A DNA stretch of 64,000 nucleotides from positions 59,488,351-59,552,350 of the forward strand of contig OX638131.1 in NCBI GenBank assembly GCA_951804985.1, written 5' to 3'. A model generated the notes under the pieces. The model had not been told where the DNA came from. It did no database searches and saw nothing but the letters and a program-made list of their open reading frames with translations. This DNA is from Dryomyza anilis (Eukaryota > Arthropoda > Insecta > Diptera > Dryomyzidae). This document shows, piece after piece, positions 48,786-59,271 of the stretch (position 1 is its first letter; each line of letters starts with the position of its first letter). The translations under genes were made by a program, and so were the position numbers.

Positions 48786-50125
48786 TGATGGAGCATCAAC
48801 TAGCAATGAAACAATTAATTGTATATTTTGCAATTGTTTCGTTCATACATCTTTATGGAAAGCTCATATAAGAACAAATTTACATAAGAAATCCGCTGAG
48901 AAGGATGATAAAGATGGTTTCAAGCTTATAAAAAATGCATTCAAACAAAATGTATGCAATTATATCTTGTATAATGGTGACGAAGGCGAGTTAAATATAA
49001 AAGATTACTTGAGAAAAATAGAACTACAACTAATAGCTTTACTAAAACGTGAGTTATTATCAAAAAAATCAATAAAATTTAATGTCGAAGTCTCCGGAGA
49101 ATATATTCTTCCGGTTAAACCTGAAAATGGAGATGATGAATTTAAAATATCAGTTATGTCCCATATAACTAAGCAGTTTACATTAATATCAGAGAGTGAC
49201 ATCAGTACGGCTATTTTAAATATGAAGGATGTAATAATACAAAAAATGGATGAATTTCAAGAAAGAGATAGTAGTTGGTCTTTAACAAAAATTAATAAAA
49301 TTGAAGTTAACATCAATCAGTACATGCCATTAAGAGGACTGAACTATTTTGAACTTCCTCAATGCATACAAAATAAAAAAGCTTGTGTTAATGTTCATAA
49401 TAATGACATTTACTGCTTTAAATGGGCAATTATATCAGCTCTTATGTATTGAAATATGAAAAATCCATCTCGAATACAATCTTATGGAATAGAGGATATT
49501 ACTGGTGATATTATAAATATTGATGGAAATTGTATTAATTTTACTGGAATAGAATTCCCTCACAAAGTGAAGAATACGAAAATATTCGAACTAGAAAACT
49601 CAATTAGCATAAACATATTTATGTATAATGAAGTTAATATAAATAAATATGAAATACTGGGACCAGTATATAAGACAAAAAATGAACAACCAATACATAT
49701 TAATATTCTATTTTGTGAAAACGAGACAAGTACTCATTACGTATGGATTAGAGACATAAGTCGTCTAAGTAGTACACAGTCACGTAAAAGAAATCATAAA
49801 TTATTTGTATGTAATAATTGCATACTTCAATTTAATTCCGAAGCATCTTTAGAAAAGCATAAATCATCATGTAAACAGACAATAACTTACTTACCTATGG
49901 AAGACGACAACAAAATTAAACTTAATGGTTTTGAAAAAACATTACAAGTTCCATATACTTTCTATCTGGATTTCGAATCATTGCTAGTACCATTAGCAGG
50001 ATCCTTTACGCCAGATCCTTTAAATTCCTTCACCAATACAGTACAGGAACATGTACCTTGTGCGTTTTCATGGTATATGAAAGGAGCCTATGATGACAAG
50101 TTTGATGAAATGAAAACATATATAG

Positions 50126-50187
50126 GTAAATATAAACTGAGAATAATCAAATGTATACTATACATTTTTACTGTTTATTCATTGTAG
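50126..50187 (+). other. Spliceosomal intron in PolB
   Basis: Donor ATAG/GTAAATATAA and acceptor TTCATTGTAG/GAAGTG. Removing these 62 bases joins two frames (phase 1) within a conserved part of the polymerase, giving ...YIG then SDCSKVL. The unspliced frame reads a stop at 50185. The size is typical of fly introns. Confidence 0.78.
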
Positions 50188-50380
50188 GAAGTGATTGCTC
50201 CAAAGTTTTAATAGAGACGCTACTAACTAAAATCAAACAATTGTATTGGAATACAATTGCGAATATTCGACCCATCGAGATGACGGAGATGGATAAGATA
50301 TCGTTTATAGAATGTAAGATATGTATAATATGTAAAAATAGTTTAGATAATAATATCAGTTCAAAAGTAAGACATCATTG

Positions 50381-51148
50381 TACAGGAAAATATTTAGGTT
50401 CTGCACATATAGACTGTAATTTAAAAGCAAAAGCAACTAAATATTTTCCTGTATTTACTCATAACTTATCCAAATATGATTTACATTTATTTTTAAGAAA
50501 TTTAAATGATATTGAAGGTGATATTGATATAATTCCTCTAAATAAAGAGGTTTTTATATCAATAACCAAAACAATTAAATTAAATGATGATCATAATTTT
50601 AAAATAAGGTTTGTAGACTCATTCAGATTTCTACCAAGTAGCTTGGACAAATTAGTAAAGACATTGAATGAAGATTCAATATATATAACAAAAAAAATCT
50701 TTTAAAATAATTCACATGGATTATTATTTCGAAAGGATGTGTTTCCGTATAATTATTTGGATTATACAGGAAAATATTTAGGTGCTGCACATATAGACTG
50801 TAATTTAAAAGCAAAAGCAACTAAATATGTTCCTGTATTTACTCATAACTTATCCAAATATGATTTACATTTATTTTTAAGAAATTTAAATGATATTGAA
50901 GGTGATATTGATATAATTCCTCTAAATAAAGAGGTTTTTATATCAATAACCAAAACAATTAAATTAAATGATGGTCATAATTTTAAAATAAGGTTTGTAG
51001 ACTCATTCAGATTTCTACCAAGTAGCTTGGACAAATTAGTAAAGACATTGAATGAAGATTCAATATATATAACAAAAAAAATCTTTTCAAATAATTCACA
51101 TAGATTATTATTTCGAAAGGGTGTGTTTCCGTATAATTATTTGGATAG
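50381..51148 (+). repeat. 384-bp in-frame tandem duplication inside PolB
   Basis: Unit 1 is 50381-50764 and unit 2 is 50765-51148, both starting TACAGGAAAATATTTAGGT. 384 = 3 x 128, so the frame is kept. The copies differ at a handful of sites, for example TTTTCCTG versus TGTTCCTG, GATGATCAT versus GATGGTCAT, and TTTTAAAATA versus TTTTCAAATA (the stop at 50703). Unit 2 keeps the intact reading. Confidence 0.93.
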
Positions 51149-51297
51149 TTTTCAGAAATTGAATGAGTCTGCATTATCCCCAAGGGATAAGTTCTTTAAT
51201 ACACTAAATAATGAGGAATGTACGGAGGAGGATTATATGTTTGCACAACAAGTTTGGAATAAATTTTCATGTCAAAGTTTGAAAGATTATTTAATAA

Positions 51298-51305
51298 TAT
51301 ATTTA
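51298..51305. repeat. LINE target-site duplication TATATTTA, left copy
   Basis: TATATTTA at 51298-51305 recurs exactly at 55627-55634, directly after the LINE tail. Confidence 0.9.
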
Positions 51306-51355
51306 TGGGACTATGGGGGCGACTATCACAAGGCAACGTGTCTGAGTGCTTCAAC

Positions 51356-51508
51356 ATGGCGAAGCCAGCGCAATCCTTGTCGGTGTCGTCTCAAGTCAAC
51401 TCACTGGTCACCAGAATTGGCAAATTGTCAAATGGTGACACCTCCACTTCGGTGGAAGTCCTCCTCGTGGAAGTCCCTGGAAACGGCGCTCTACACCACC
51501 CGGTGTAG
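51356..51508 (+). CDS. Short leader ORF of the RTE LINE
   Basis: About 50 residues from ATG in AACATGGCGAAG: MAKPAQSLSVSSQVNSLVTR, then GKLSNGDTSTSVEVLLVEVP. RTE elements have a small or no ORF1, so this may be a rudimentary ORF1 or merely leader sequence. Confidence 0.4.
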   Translation: MAKPAQSLSVSSQVNSLVTRIGKLSNGDTSTSVEVLLVEVPGNGALHHPV

Positions 51509-51524
51509 AAGTCGGCTAAAGTGA

Positions 51525-52697
51525 GTGGAGAGCATCTCCGTGCGTTGGGTTTGGGTCCCACCACGGAAAAAACCTATGCACCCAATGAAAACAAAAAAGA
51601 AGCCTCGGATAACGACCGATTACAACGATGACGACCCACGCAAACGTTTTAAGTATCATGATTTACGGATATGCACCTGGAATGTCCGGACCCTTTATAG
51701 GGAAGGTGCCTCTATCCAGCTGGCAGATGTCCTCGAAAAATATAAGGCTGACATCACCGCTATCCAGGAGATGCGATGGACGGGACAGGGCTGTTCGAAA
51801 CAAGCGTCCTGTGATATCTACTACAGCTGCCATGCGGAGAGACACGAATTTGGATGTGGATTTGTGCTCGGCAAGAGACTCCGCCACCTTGTCTCTAGGT
51901 TCACGCCCGTGGACGAAAGGCTGGCAACAATCCGCATCAAGGCTAAATATTTCCATATCAGCCTAATTTGTGCACACGCCCCGACGAACGAGAAAGATGA
52001 CGAGACAAAAGAGCGCTTCTACGAGCGCCTAGACAACGTATACGAGCGCTGCCCCCGCCACGATATCAAAATCGTGCTAGGCGATTTTAACGCCAAGGTG
52101 GGCAGAGAAGCCATCTATTGTCCCACAATCGGAAAATTTAGCCTCCATGCCAACACTTCCGATAACGGAACGAGGCTAATCGACTTCGCCGCAGCACGAA
52201 ACATGGTAGTTAGTAGCACTAGATTCGAACATTTCGATATCCACAAGGCCACATGGTTGTCGACCGATCAAAAAACTCGAAATCAAATTGATCACGTTGT
52301 GATTGACGGAAGGCACGCTTCGAGCGTGATGGACGTACGCACTATCCGAGGTGCCAATATGGACTCGGATCATTACCTTGTAGCAGCCAAGGTCCGCACA
52401 CGCTTAAGCGCTGCGAAGAACGTGCGGTACCAAACGCAGAGAAAGCTAGACGTCGGAAAGCTGCAATCACAACAGACAACGCAAACCATTTCCACTCGAC
52501 TCTCACACCTGCTTAGACAAAGCACTCCTCCTCTCGATGATATAAGCGCGCAGTGGAATCATATCTCCTGCTCTATGCGTACGGCTGCCGAAGAGGTGCT
52601 TGGATTCCAACGCCCCCTGAGGAATCAGTGGTATGACCAAGAGTGTCGCGCGGCCACTGCAGAGACCCTGCGTACAAATCCACCCTGCAGTCAGTAG
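51525..52697 (+). pseudogene. RTE LINE ORF2, endonuclease part
   Basis: An AP-type endonuclease with all catalytic blocks readable: ICTWNVRTLY (Asn), ADITAIQEMRW (Glu), IKIVLGDFNAKVG (Asp-Asn), RNQIDHVVIDG (Asp) and MDSDHYLVAAKV (His). It nicks target DNA for target-primed reverse transcription. A one-base frameshift near 52670 separates it from the RT frame; otherwise this half looks intact. Confidence 0.85.
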
Positions 52698-54148
52698 CTA
52701 CGCGAGCTGCGAAGGAGCGATACAAAGAGAAGAGGAGGGAAGAGAGACGTCTTTTCAGGCGTAAAAAAAGCGAGGCAGAAAGACGTGAGTGTGAGGAGAT
52801 TGAGATGCATGGGGACAGGAATGAGGATCGAAAATTATTCGAGAAAATAAGACGCCTAGCCGGAGGTTCAAAATCCGGAGCCTCTTCCTGTAAAGATGAG
52901 AACGGAAATCTAGTGACAGATATCCAGAGCACACTGAAAATATGGAGGGATCACTTCTCTAAACTGCTGACCGGTGATGATCACCTCAATTCCACCGATA
53001 GAGAAGCAAACCCGGCAACCCCAGTACTTGATGACGACGTTGAGATTCCGCCACCCGACCATGGCGAGGTCATAACAGCCATTGCTCGGCTGAAAAACAA
53101 CAAAGCCGCAGGTGCTGATGGCCTGCCTGCTGAATTGTTTAAGACCGGAGGCGAAGAGCTAATAGAGAGCATGCACGAGCTCGTAAGCAGAATATGGTCG
53201 GATGAGAGCATGCCAAGTGACTGGAACCTCAGTGTACTCTGCCCAATCCTTAAGAAAGGGGATCCCACTATCTGCGCCAACTACCGTGGGATCAGCCTAC
53301 TCAATATCGCATACAAGGTTCTATCGAGCGTATTATGTGAAAGACTGAAGCCCATCGTCAACAGACTGATTGGACCTTATCAGTGCGGCTTCAGACCTGG
53401 AAAATCCACCATAGACCAGATTTTCACATTGCGCCTAATCCAGGAAAAGACCATAGAAAAACAGATCGACACCTACCACCTATTAGTCGACTATAAAGCC
53501 GCCTTCGACACTCCGATAAGGGAACGATTATACGCCGCAATGTCTGAGTTCGGTATACCTGCCAAACTTATAAGGCTTTGCAGGATGACCCTGAGTAACA
53601 CACGTTGCTCAGTGAGAATAGGAAAAGACCTCTCCGAGCCATTTCATACCGAACGAGGTTTCAGACAGGGTGACTCCCTATCGTGCGACTTTTTTAACTT
53701 ATTGATGGAGAAAATAGTTCGAGCTGCCGAACTCCGTCAAAGCGGCACTATCCTCAACAATAGTGTCATGCTGCTCGCATATCACGACGATATTGATATC
53801 ATTGGCAGGAGCACACGAGCAGTCAGCGCAGCATTCTCGAGATTGGAGAAAGAGTCGCGTCGAATGGGTCTAGCGGTGAACGAGGACAAGACGAAGTTCC
53901 TTGTGTCAACAAGCAAAAAAGAGTCCGTGCGTCTTGGACAAAAAGCTGATTTTGACACCCACAAGTTCGACATTGTGAAGGACTTCGTCTATTTGGGATC
54001 CAGCATCAACAGCAACAACGACGTCAGCCTGGAGATTAAACGGAGAATAACTCTTGCCAACAGGTGCTACTTTGGGCTCAGTAGGCAATTGAGAAGCAGA
54101 GCCCTCTCTCGCCGTACAAAAATAACGCTCTACAATTCACTCATCTAA
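52643..54148 (+). pseudogene. RTE LINE ORF2, reverse transcriptase part
   Basis: After a basic coiled linker (KRREERRLFRRKKSEAERRE) the RT shows NKAAGADGLPAELFKTGGEE, CPILKKGDPTICANYRGISL, YQCGFRPGKSTIDQIFTLR, LLVDYKAAFDT (first catalytic Asp) and RGFRQGDSLSCDFFN. The catalytic box reads AYHDDIDII, with His in place of the usual Ala between Tyr and Asp-Asp. The thumb region reaches RTKITLYNSLI at 54145, where an insertion interrupts it. Continuation at 55163. Confidence 0.85.
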
Positions 54149-55160
54149 GAGATTCTATACAAATGGTCTGAATATAAAAAAGCATAATATAAAAATGACC
54201 TGAATATATTTAATCCAATTAAAAATGTAAAACAATTTTTAATTCGTTTTACTAAATATTTAATAAAAGTCTATTAAAAATTCTCAATAAAACATTTAAT
54301 ATATAAATAACAACTTTAATATCAATACATATATCAAAAAAAGTTGTTAAATTTTCTTCAATTTACGATTTCTCATTATTACGAAAATGGAATTCAATAC
54401 AATTAAAAGTTACATCGGCTGAGTTTCAATTAAAAATTAATTGCACTGAATAACATTTTTGTTATATGTACACAGTTTTTTATTTCTGTGCACGGAATAT
54501 TAAAATACACACAGACAAAAATATTTTATTTCATTTCACTTTATTAATATAATTTATAGGCCAACAGCAAATTCTGAATGTATTAAAAGTTATTGGGAAT
54601 GATTACGCGGTATAGGCAAACATCGTATCTCAACTTGTACAGTTTGAAATGAAGATCCGCTTGAGTGCTTCTATTAGAATTAAGTCCAGCCAGCATATGG
54701 TAAACTCCTGAAATATCGTCGTTGATGAAGTAAAGTGCATTCTAGAATTTTTCGAAATCTAATGTATAAAATGATGGGCACAAGTTTATTGATCTATTTG
54801 GCAAGTTTTACTTGTACAACGACAATATATATGTTTTAGATAAACGAATAAAATAACGTTATGCCAATTAATTTCCTCACGAAGTTGTTCAGAACAAAGA
54901 GTCGATGTTATTGTTTGATTATATTTATTGTGCATATACACAATTCAAAAATGTTGATTCAATTGCATAGTTTGCAATAAGATATTTAGTAAATGAATTT
55001 AATGGAACTTTAATTTTGGAATTATATCGTTTCAAGTAAGGCAATGCACAGTTCTGGAATAGGTTTAATATTTTTCTTCTTTTTTTTTCTTTGTGTAAAA
55101 CAATGATTTCTATATAAATACATAAGAAACACTCGATATATTTTAAAACTTAATAATAAA
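54149..55160. mobile_element. Unidentified ~1-kb insertion in the LINE
   Basis: AT-rich sequence splitting the LINE ORF2 between LYNSLI and the PVLLYGAE region. I see no terminal repeats long enough to class it and no clear target duplication (flanks CTCATC and TTCCCG). On the minus strand 54583-54807 reads as a coding-like segment containing FYTLDFEKF, stop, then NALYFINDDISGVYHMLAGL and FKLYKLRYDVCLYRVIIPNN. This is a decayed fragment of an unrecognised protein. Confidence 0.55.
54583..54807 (-). pseudogene. Unrecognised coding fragment in the insertion
   Basis: About 75 codons with one TAG (near 54740). The two readable halves join smoothly across it. Composition is mixed and protein-like, unlike the (TA)-rich surroundings. 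No domain recognised; it could be host- or virus-derived. Confidence 0.35.
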
Positions 55161-55162
55161 AC

Positions 55163-55598
55163 AGTTCCCGTTCTACTTTATGGTGCAGAAACATACCCGC
55201 TGGCCTCCACCGATGAGAGAGTACTGGGAGCGTTCGAGAGAAAGATTCTCCGTAAAATCTTTGGGCCTATCTGCTTTGCTAACGAGTATCGAATCAGGAT
55301 GAACCACGAGCTGTACGAGTTATTCGCCGACATTGACATAGTCAAGCGCATCAAGATCCAGCGGCTTCGCTGGCTAGGTCATGTCGAACGAATGGATGAA
55401 AACACTCCAGCCAAGAAGGTGCTTGAATCGAAACTCGAAGGTGGACAGCGTAGAAGAGGGCGTCCAAATCTGCGTTGGAAAGACCAAGTTGAGGACAACC
55501 TGGCAACGCTTGGTATTTCTAACTGGCGTCAGCGCGCGCAAAGCAGATCCGACTGGCGCGGCTTCATCTCAGCGGCCAAAACCGACCCACGGTTGTAA
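55163..55598 (+). pseudogene. RTE LINE ORF2, C-terminal end
   Basis: Continues the interrupted protein: PVLLYGAETYPLASTDERV, FERKILRKIFGP, then IKIQRLRWLGHVERMDENTP, GGQRRRGRPNLRWKDQVEDN and WRQRAQSRSDWRGF, the conserved RTE/BovB-type C-terminal region. It stops at 55598. Confidence 0.87.
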
Positions 55599-55605
55599 GG
55601 GCCAT

Positions 55606-55626
55606 TTAAGTAAGTAAGTAAGTAAG
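55606..55626 (+). repeat. (TAAG)5 tail of the RTE LINE
   Basis: TAAGTAAGTAAGTAAGTAAG immediately precedes the target duplication TATATTTA (55627-55634). Confidence 0.92.
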
Positions 55627-57235
55627 TATATTTAAATTGTGACGTTGTACTATTAGCAGATATTTTCGAAAATTTTAGGAAAATTTGCATTCAAATTTAT
55701 GAATTAGATCCATGCCATTATTTTACAGCACCTGGTTTATCCTGGGATGCTATGCATAAAATTAGTGGTATTGAGTTAGAACTATTAACAGATATAGATA
55801 AGTATACATTTATACAGGATGGCATTCGAGGAGGTCTAACTCAATGTTCAGTTAGACATGTTAAAGCCAATAATAAATTTATGAATGAATTTAATCCTAG
55901 AGAAAAATTAAAATATTTAATGTATTTCGATGCAAATAATTTATATGGTTATGCAATGTCACAACCATTACCATATAAAGATTTTAAATTTTTGGATGAA
56001 AAAGATATTAAAACATTCACACTAGAAAAAATTAAATCATTATCAATGAGTTCTGATAAAGGATTAATTTTCGAAGTAGACTTAAGTTATCCTGAGAATA
56101 TACATGATATGCATAATGATTTCCCATTTTGTCCAGAAAGTAAAGTATCACCTGCTTCTTCTAAATCTAAAGTACCGAAATTAATTGCAGATTTAACTCA
56201 TAAGACTCAATATAAAATCCATTATATGATGCTTCAAGAATGTCTGAAACAGGGCCTAATTTTATTAAAAGTTCACAGAGTATTAGAGTTTCAACAAAGC
56301 TGTTGGCTTAAAAAATATATCGATCTGAATACTGTTATGAGATCAAAAGCTAAAAATGAATTTGAAAAAAAAATGTATAAACTTATGAATAACGCAGCAT
56401 ATGGGAAGACTATGGAAAATGTTGAAAAAAGAAAGAATGTCAAAATTTAGGAAAAGTAAAAGGAGCAAGAGCTTTAATAGCAAGTCCAGCTTTTCATAGA
56501 CAAACCATTATAGATGAAAATATGGTGATAATTGAATCCAAACAGCTCAGAGTAAAGCTGAATAAACCAATATATACAAGGTTTTGTGTATTAGAGCTAT
56601 CAAAATTAAAAATGTATGATTTTTATTATAACTACTTAAAAAACAAATTTAATTCAAAATTCGTTTAGTATATACGGATACAGACTCGCTTGTAATTGAA
56701 GTTAATACCATTGATTTCTATAAAGACATTTATGAAGATGTTCAAAAAACTGATCCATCAAATTATATTTTTGACACTTCTAGTTATGAGTATCCTAATA
56801 TATTTGGTTATCATCAAAATAATTGTAAAGTAGTGGGTTTTGATGAAAGACGAAAATAATGGTAAAATAATGAAAGAAATAATATGTCTTAAACCTAAGA
56901 CATACTTTTTTACTATTGAAGATGGTACACCAATATCAAAAGCAAAAGGTGTTAAAAAATCAGTTAGTAAAACATTTACTATTCATGATTATAAAACATG
57001 TCTTTACAATAAAAAAGTTATAATGAGAGAAATGTATATAATTAGATCTAAAGACCATATTTTATATACACAATGTGTTAATAAATTAGCACTTAATTTT
57101 ATAGATGACAAGCGGTATATACTAGATGATGGTATAAACACACTTGCTTGGGGGCATTATAAAATTAATTATATTAAAGCTTTAAATACTGATTTAGATA
57201 TTTTTATGAACATAGATAGATATTTAGAAAATTAA
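55627..57235 (+). pseudogene. PolB: Protein-primed DNA polymerase B, C-terminal part
   Basis: Resumes after the LINE with NCDVVLLADIFENFRKI (Exo III region) and GLSWDAMHKISGIELELLTD. Polymerase motif A is YFDANNLYGYAMSQPLP near 55923. Motif B is FEKKMYKLMNNAAYGKTMEN near 56357. Motif C is YTDTDSL near 56670. The last segment is 56840-57235 (KPKTYFFTIED, KGVKKSVSKT, HYKINYIKAL). Frame breaks occur near 56448, 56663 and 56842. The catalytic aspartates are present, but the enzyme cannot be made from this copy. PolB of this kind uses a protein primer bound to the element ends. Confidence 0.88.
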
Positions 57236-57347
57236 TATGTAAACATATTAAATATAATGTATAATGTTATATACATGTATAATGTATTAAATTAAATAAA
57301 CAATAAAATAAAAATTCAATTTTATATATGTAAAAAAATATGCTTTT

Positions 57348-57983
57348 TTATTTAATATTATACCAATTAACATCATCATAATCATTTTGTAATGTTTTAT
57401 TTCTTTGACGAGTAAGGCGAGGTGAGTATTGATATGGTAACATAGTTTGCTTAGTTTTCGGTGTAATTTTACTTCCATAACTTGACAAAATTCGTACTTT
57501 AGGTGATCCATGATTTGAAAAGTTTTTTAAACGTTTAGCTGCAGAACTTGCAGAGGTATGATTTATTTTATTAATTGTTGTATCCACATCCATAGAATTT
57601 TCTTCATGTTCGTTAATATTGCTAAATATATGTTCATCAGCATTGAAGTCAGCCTGTGAAGCAAAATCTCTTTTTCCAATATATTTTGTTTGGGTTTCAT
57701 TATCGTTTTTAAATATCCATTTTGTTTGAGTATCCTTATCCCTTAATGATTTATATGACTTTACCGATTTATTCTCTTTCTTCATATTTATTTCTTGTTT
57801 GGAAATCAAATATTTTGCTAGTTCTTGTTTTATTTCATACCATTTATTTATATCTTTAAGTGTATAAGAGGCATATATCGGAAGAAGTTTTCGTTTTAAA
57901 AAATTTGAATCTGATATATCTTTAGAATAGCGTTCATATGTAGAAGGGTTTAATAATACAAGCTTGGATAAAATATTAGACAT
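57348..57983 (-). CDS. Basic Polinton protein with tandem TQT motifs
   Basis: An intact 211-residue minus-strand frame from ATG 57981-57983. It is rich in Lys, Asn and Ser with no membrane segment. Residues 84-88 (DTQTK) and 96-100 (ETQTK) are two TQT motifs 12 residues apart, followed by FASQADF; TQT is the core of dynein light chain (LC8) binding sites. The C-terminus is basic (SPRLTRQRNKTLQ). Its start overlaps the end of the next minus-strand gene by about 8 bp. A protein of this type next to PolB on the opposite strand is usual in insect Polintons; its function is unknown. One of few intact Polinton genes here. Confidence 0.75.
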   Translation of the reverse strand: MSNILSKLVLLNPSTYERYSKDISDSNFLKRKLLPIYASYTLKDINKWYEIKQELAKYLISKQEINMKKENKSVKSYKSLRDKDTQTKWIFKNDNETQTKYIGKRDFASQADFNADEHIFSNINEHEENSMDVDTTINKINHTSASSAAKRLKNFSNHGSPKVRILSSYGSKITPKTKQTMLPYQYSPRLTRQRNKTLQNDYDDVNWYNIK

Positions 57984-58280
57984 TATCTAAAATTTTTCCT
58001 ATAACACCGCTTAAAACAGATGAAATCAAAAATTGGAATAAATCCTCCTCGTTGGATTAGATGTTTTCTCTTTGATCGTAAAACAGTTTTTGAGCAGCAA
58101 AGTTTTCTAATGACATTTTTATATGATTTTAACTTTACTAGATTAACTTTACTGATGGACCACAAACTAACATTGTAAATGGATACACAAATTGATGAAA
58201 CATTGTTCTCTATGCTATGACTAACTTCAAATAAAAATATTTGTTGGAAGCATGTATTTTTTATATAAATATAACTTTTT
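57976..58280 (-). pseudogene. Small basic GGF-motif Polinton protein
   Basis: The minus-strand frame reads IYNVSLWSISK, then YKNVIRKLCCSKTVLRSKRK, HLIQRGGFIP. After a one-base shift near 58040 it continues FLISSVLSGVIGKILDNV and stops at 57976. A basic stretch, an RGGF turn and a Gly/Ser/Val-rich hydrophobic C-terminus are typical of a conserved small Polinton protein that has been compared with adenoviral core or entry-associated peptides; the function is not established. No in-frame ATG is present upstream to 58281 (TGA), so the start is lost or lies in an exon I cannot place. Confidence 0.6.
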
Positions 58281-58301
58281 AAAAATCAATCATTTCCATT
58301 A

Positions 58302-59248
58302 TTGGCTGAACTCACTATGAGTAAAGAAGTTCTTGAAAATGAATTGCACCGACAAGCAAGAAGAAATTTTAAACGGCGTAGGTTTATACAGAAGGGTATT
58401 TCAGATACTTGGCAAATTGATCTTGTAGAAATGATACCTTTTGCAAAGATTAATAAAGGATATAAATATTTACTAACTGTTATAGATGTTTTTTCTAAAT
58501 ACGCATATGCAATTCCTGTTAAAACCAAAAGTGGAATCGATGTAACCTTAGCTATGCAAAATATTCTGGAAAAAAATAAGAATAAAATTCCAAATAATAT
58601 TCAATCTGATCAGGGTAAAGAATTTTTCAATTCACATTTTAAAAAATTAATGAATCGATTTGAAATAAACCATTATCATACATTTTCCAATATGAAGGCT
58701 TCAATAATTGAAAGGTTTAATAAAACTTTTAAAAATTTAATGCGGAAAGACTTTAGCCTTCAAGGTACTTATAAATGGTTAGAATTGATTACAAAAAATA
58801 TAAATATATTATATAATAATAAATATCATCGTAGTATTAAAATGTCTCCAAAATATGTCAATAAATTTAATCAACAAATGCTTTTAAATACAGTTTACAA
58901 TCATAATAAAACATTTAAGATGAGCAAATTAAAAATTGGAGATGATGTTCGAATTAGTAAATATAAAGGCACTTTCTATAAAGCATATGAATCCAATTGG
59001 TCCAATGAATTATTCAAAATAAATAAAATAAAGATCACAAATCCAATTACATATCAATTAATTGATTATCAAGGAGAATTAATAAAAGGAGGATTTTATG
59101 AAGAAGAATTACTTAAAACAGAAACATCAAATACTTATCTAGTTAAAAGGTTATAAAAAGAAAAAAGGATATGGTATATGTCAAATGGTTCGGTTTTGGA
59201 AGTGAACATAATTCATGGATCAATAAAAACGATTTATTAAATAAGTAA
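58302..59248 (+). pseudogene. INT: Retroviral-type integrase with chromodomain-like tail
   Basis: The frame 58302-59156 (likely start ATG 58317) encodes the RNase-H-fold core: DTWQIDLVEM (Asp40), NIQSDQGKEFF (Asp103) and KASIIERFNKT (Glu137), with GYKYLLTVIDVFSKYAYAIP between. An SH3-like part (KIGDDVRISKYKG) and FKINKIKITNPITYQL follow. A one-base shift near 59155-59172 then displaces the tail DMVYVKWFGFGSEHNSWINK, a chromodomain-like module ending at 59248. In the active state the integrase joins element ends to target DNA. The core triad is intact; only the tail is lost. The N-terminal zinc domain is not clear. Confidence 0.87.
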
Positions 59249-59271
59249 ACTATATTTAATTTATTATAATT

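Larger units (their letters stand above)
48778..51305 (+). pseudogene. PolB: Protein-primed DNA polymerase B, N-terminal part
   Basis: The N-terminus has a C2H2-like finger (CIFCNCFVHTSLWKAHIRTN), then the conserved Polinton lead region (FQERDSSWSL, VNINQYMPLRG, FELPQCIQNKKACVNV, DIYCFKWAIISAL). A second finger reads FVCNNCILQFNSEASLEKH. The 3'-5' exonuclease begins with Exo I (YLDFESLL near 49965). The Exo II region (HNLSKYDLHLF) occurs twice because of a 384-bp tandem duplication. Breaks: TGA at 49450, TAA at 50703 in the first duplicate, and the LINE at 51306 that interrupts the Exo III region. A 62-bp phase-1 GT-AG intron (50126-50187) is likely. The gene continues at 55627. Confidence 0.88.
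51306..55626 (+). mobile_element. RTE-type LINE inserted in Polinton PolB
   Basis: Precisely bounded by the 8-bp duplication TATATTTA. It starts TGGGACTATGGGGGCG and ends in five TAAG repeats, a short tandem tail as known for RTE-group LINEs. It encodes an APE endonuclease and RT. It is GC-richer than the Polinton around it. It carries a ~1-kb insertion near 54149-55160. Near full length at its 5' end (short leader before ORF2). Confidence 0.92.

Noticed and set aside
54149..55160. Insertion as original Polinton DNA
   Set aside because: It lies inside the LINE ORF2, not next to Polinton sequence, and the LINE boundaries are fixed by the target duplication.
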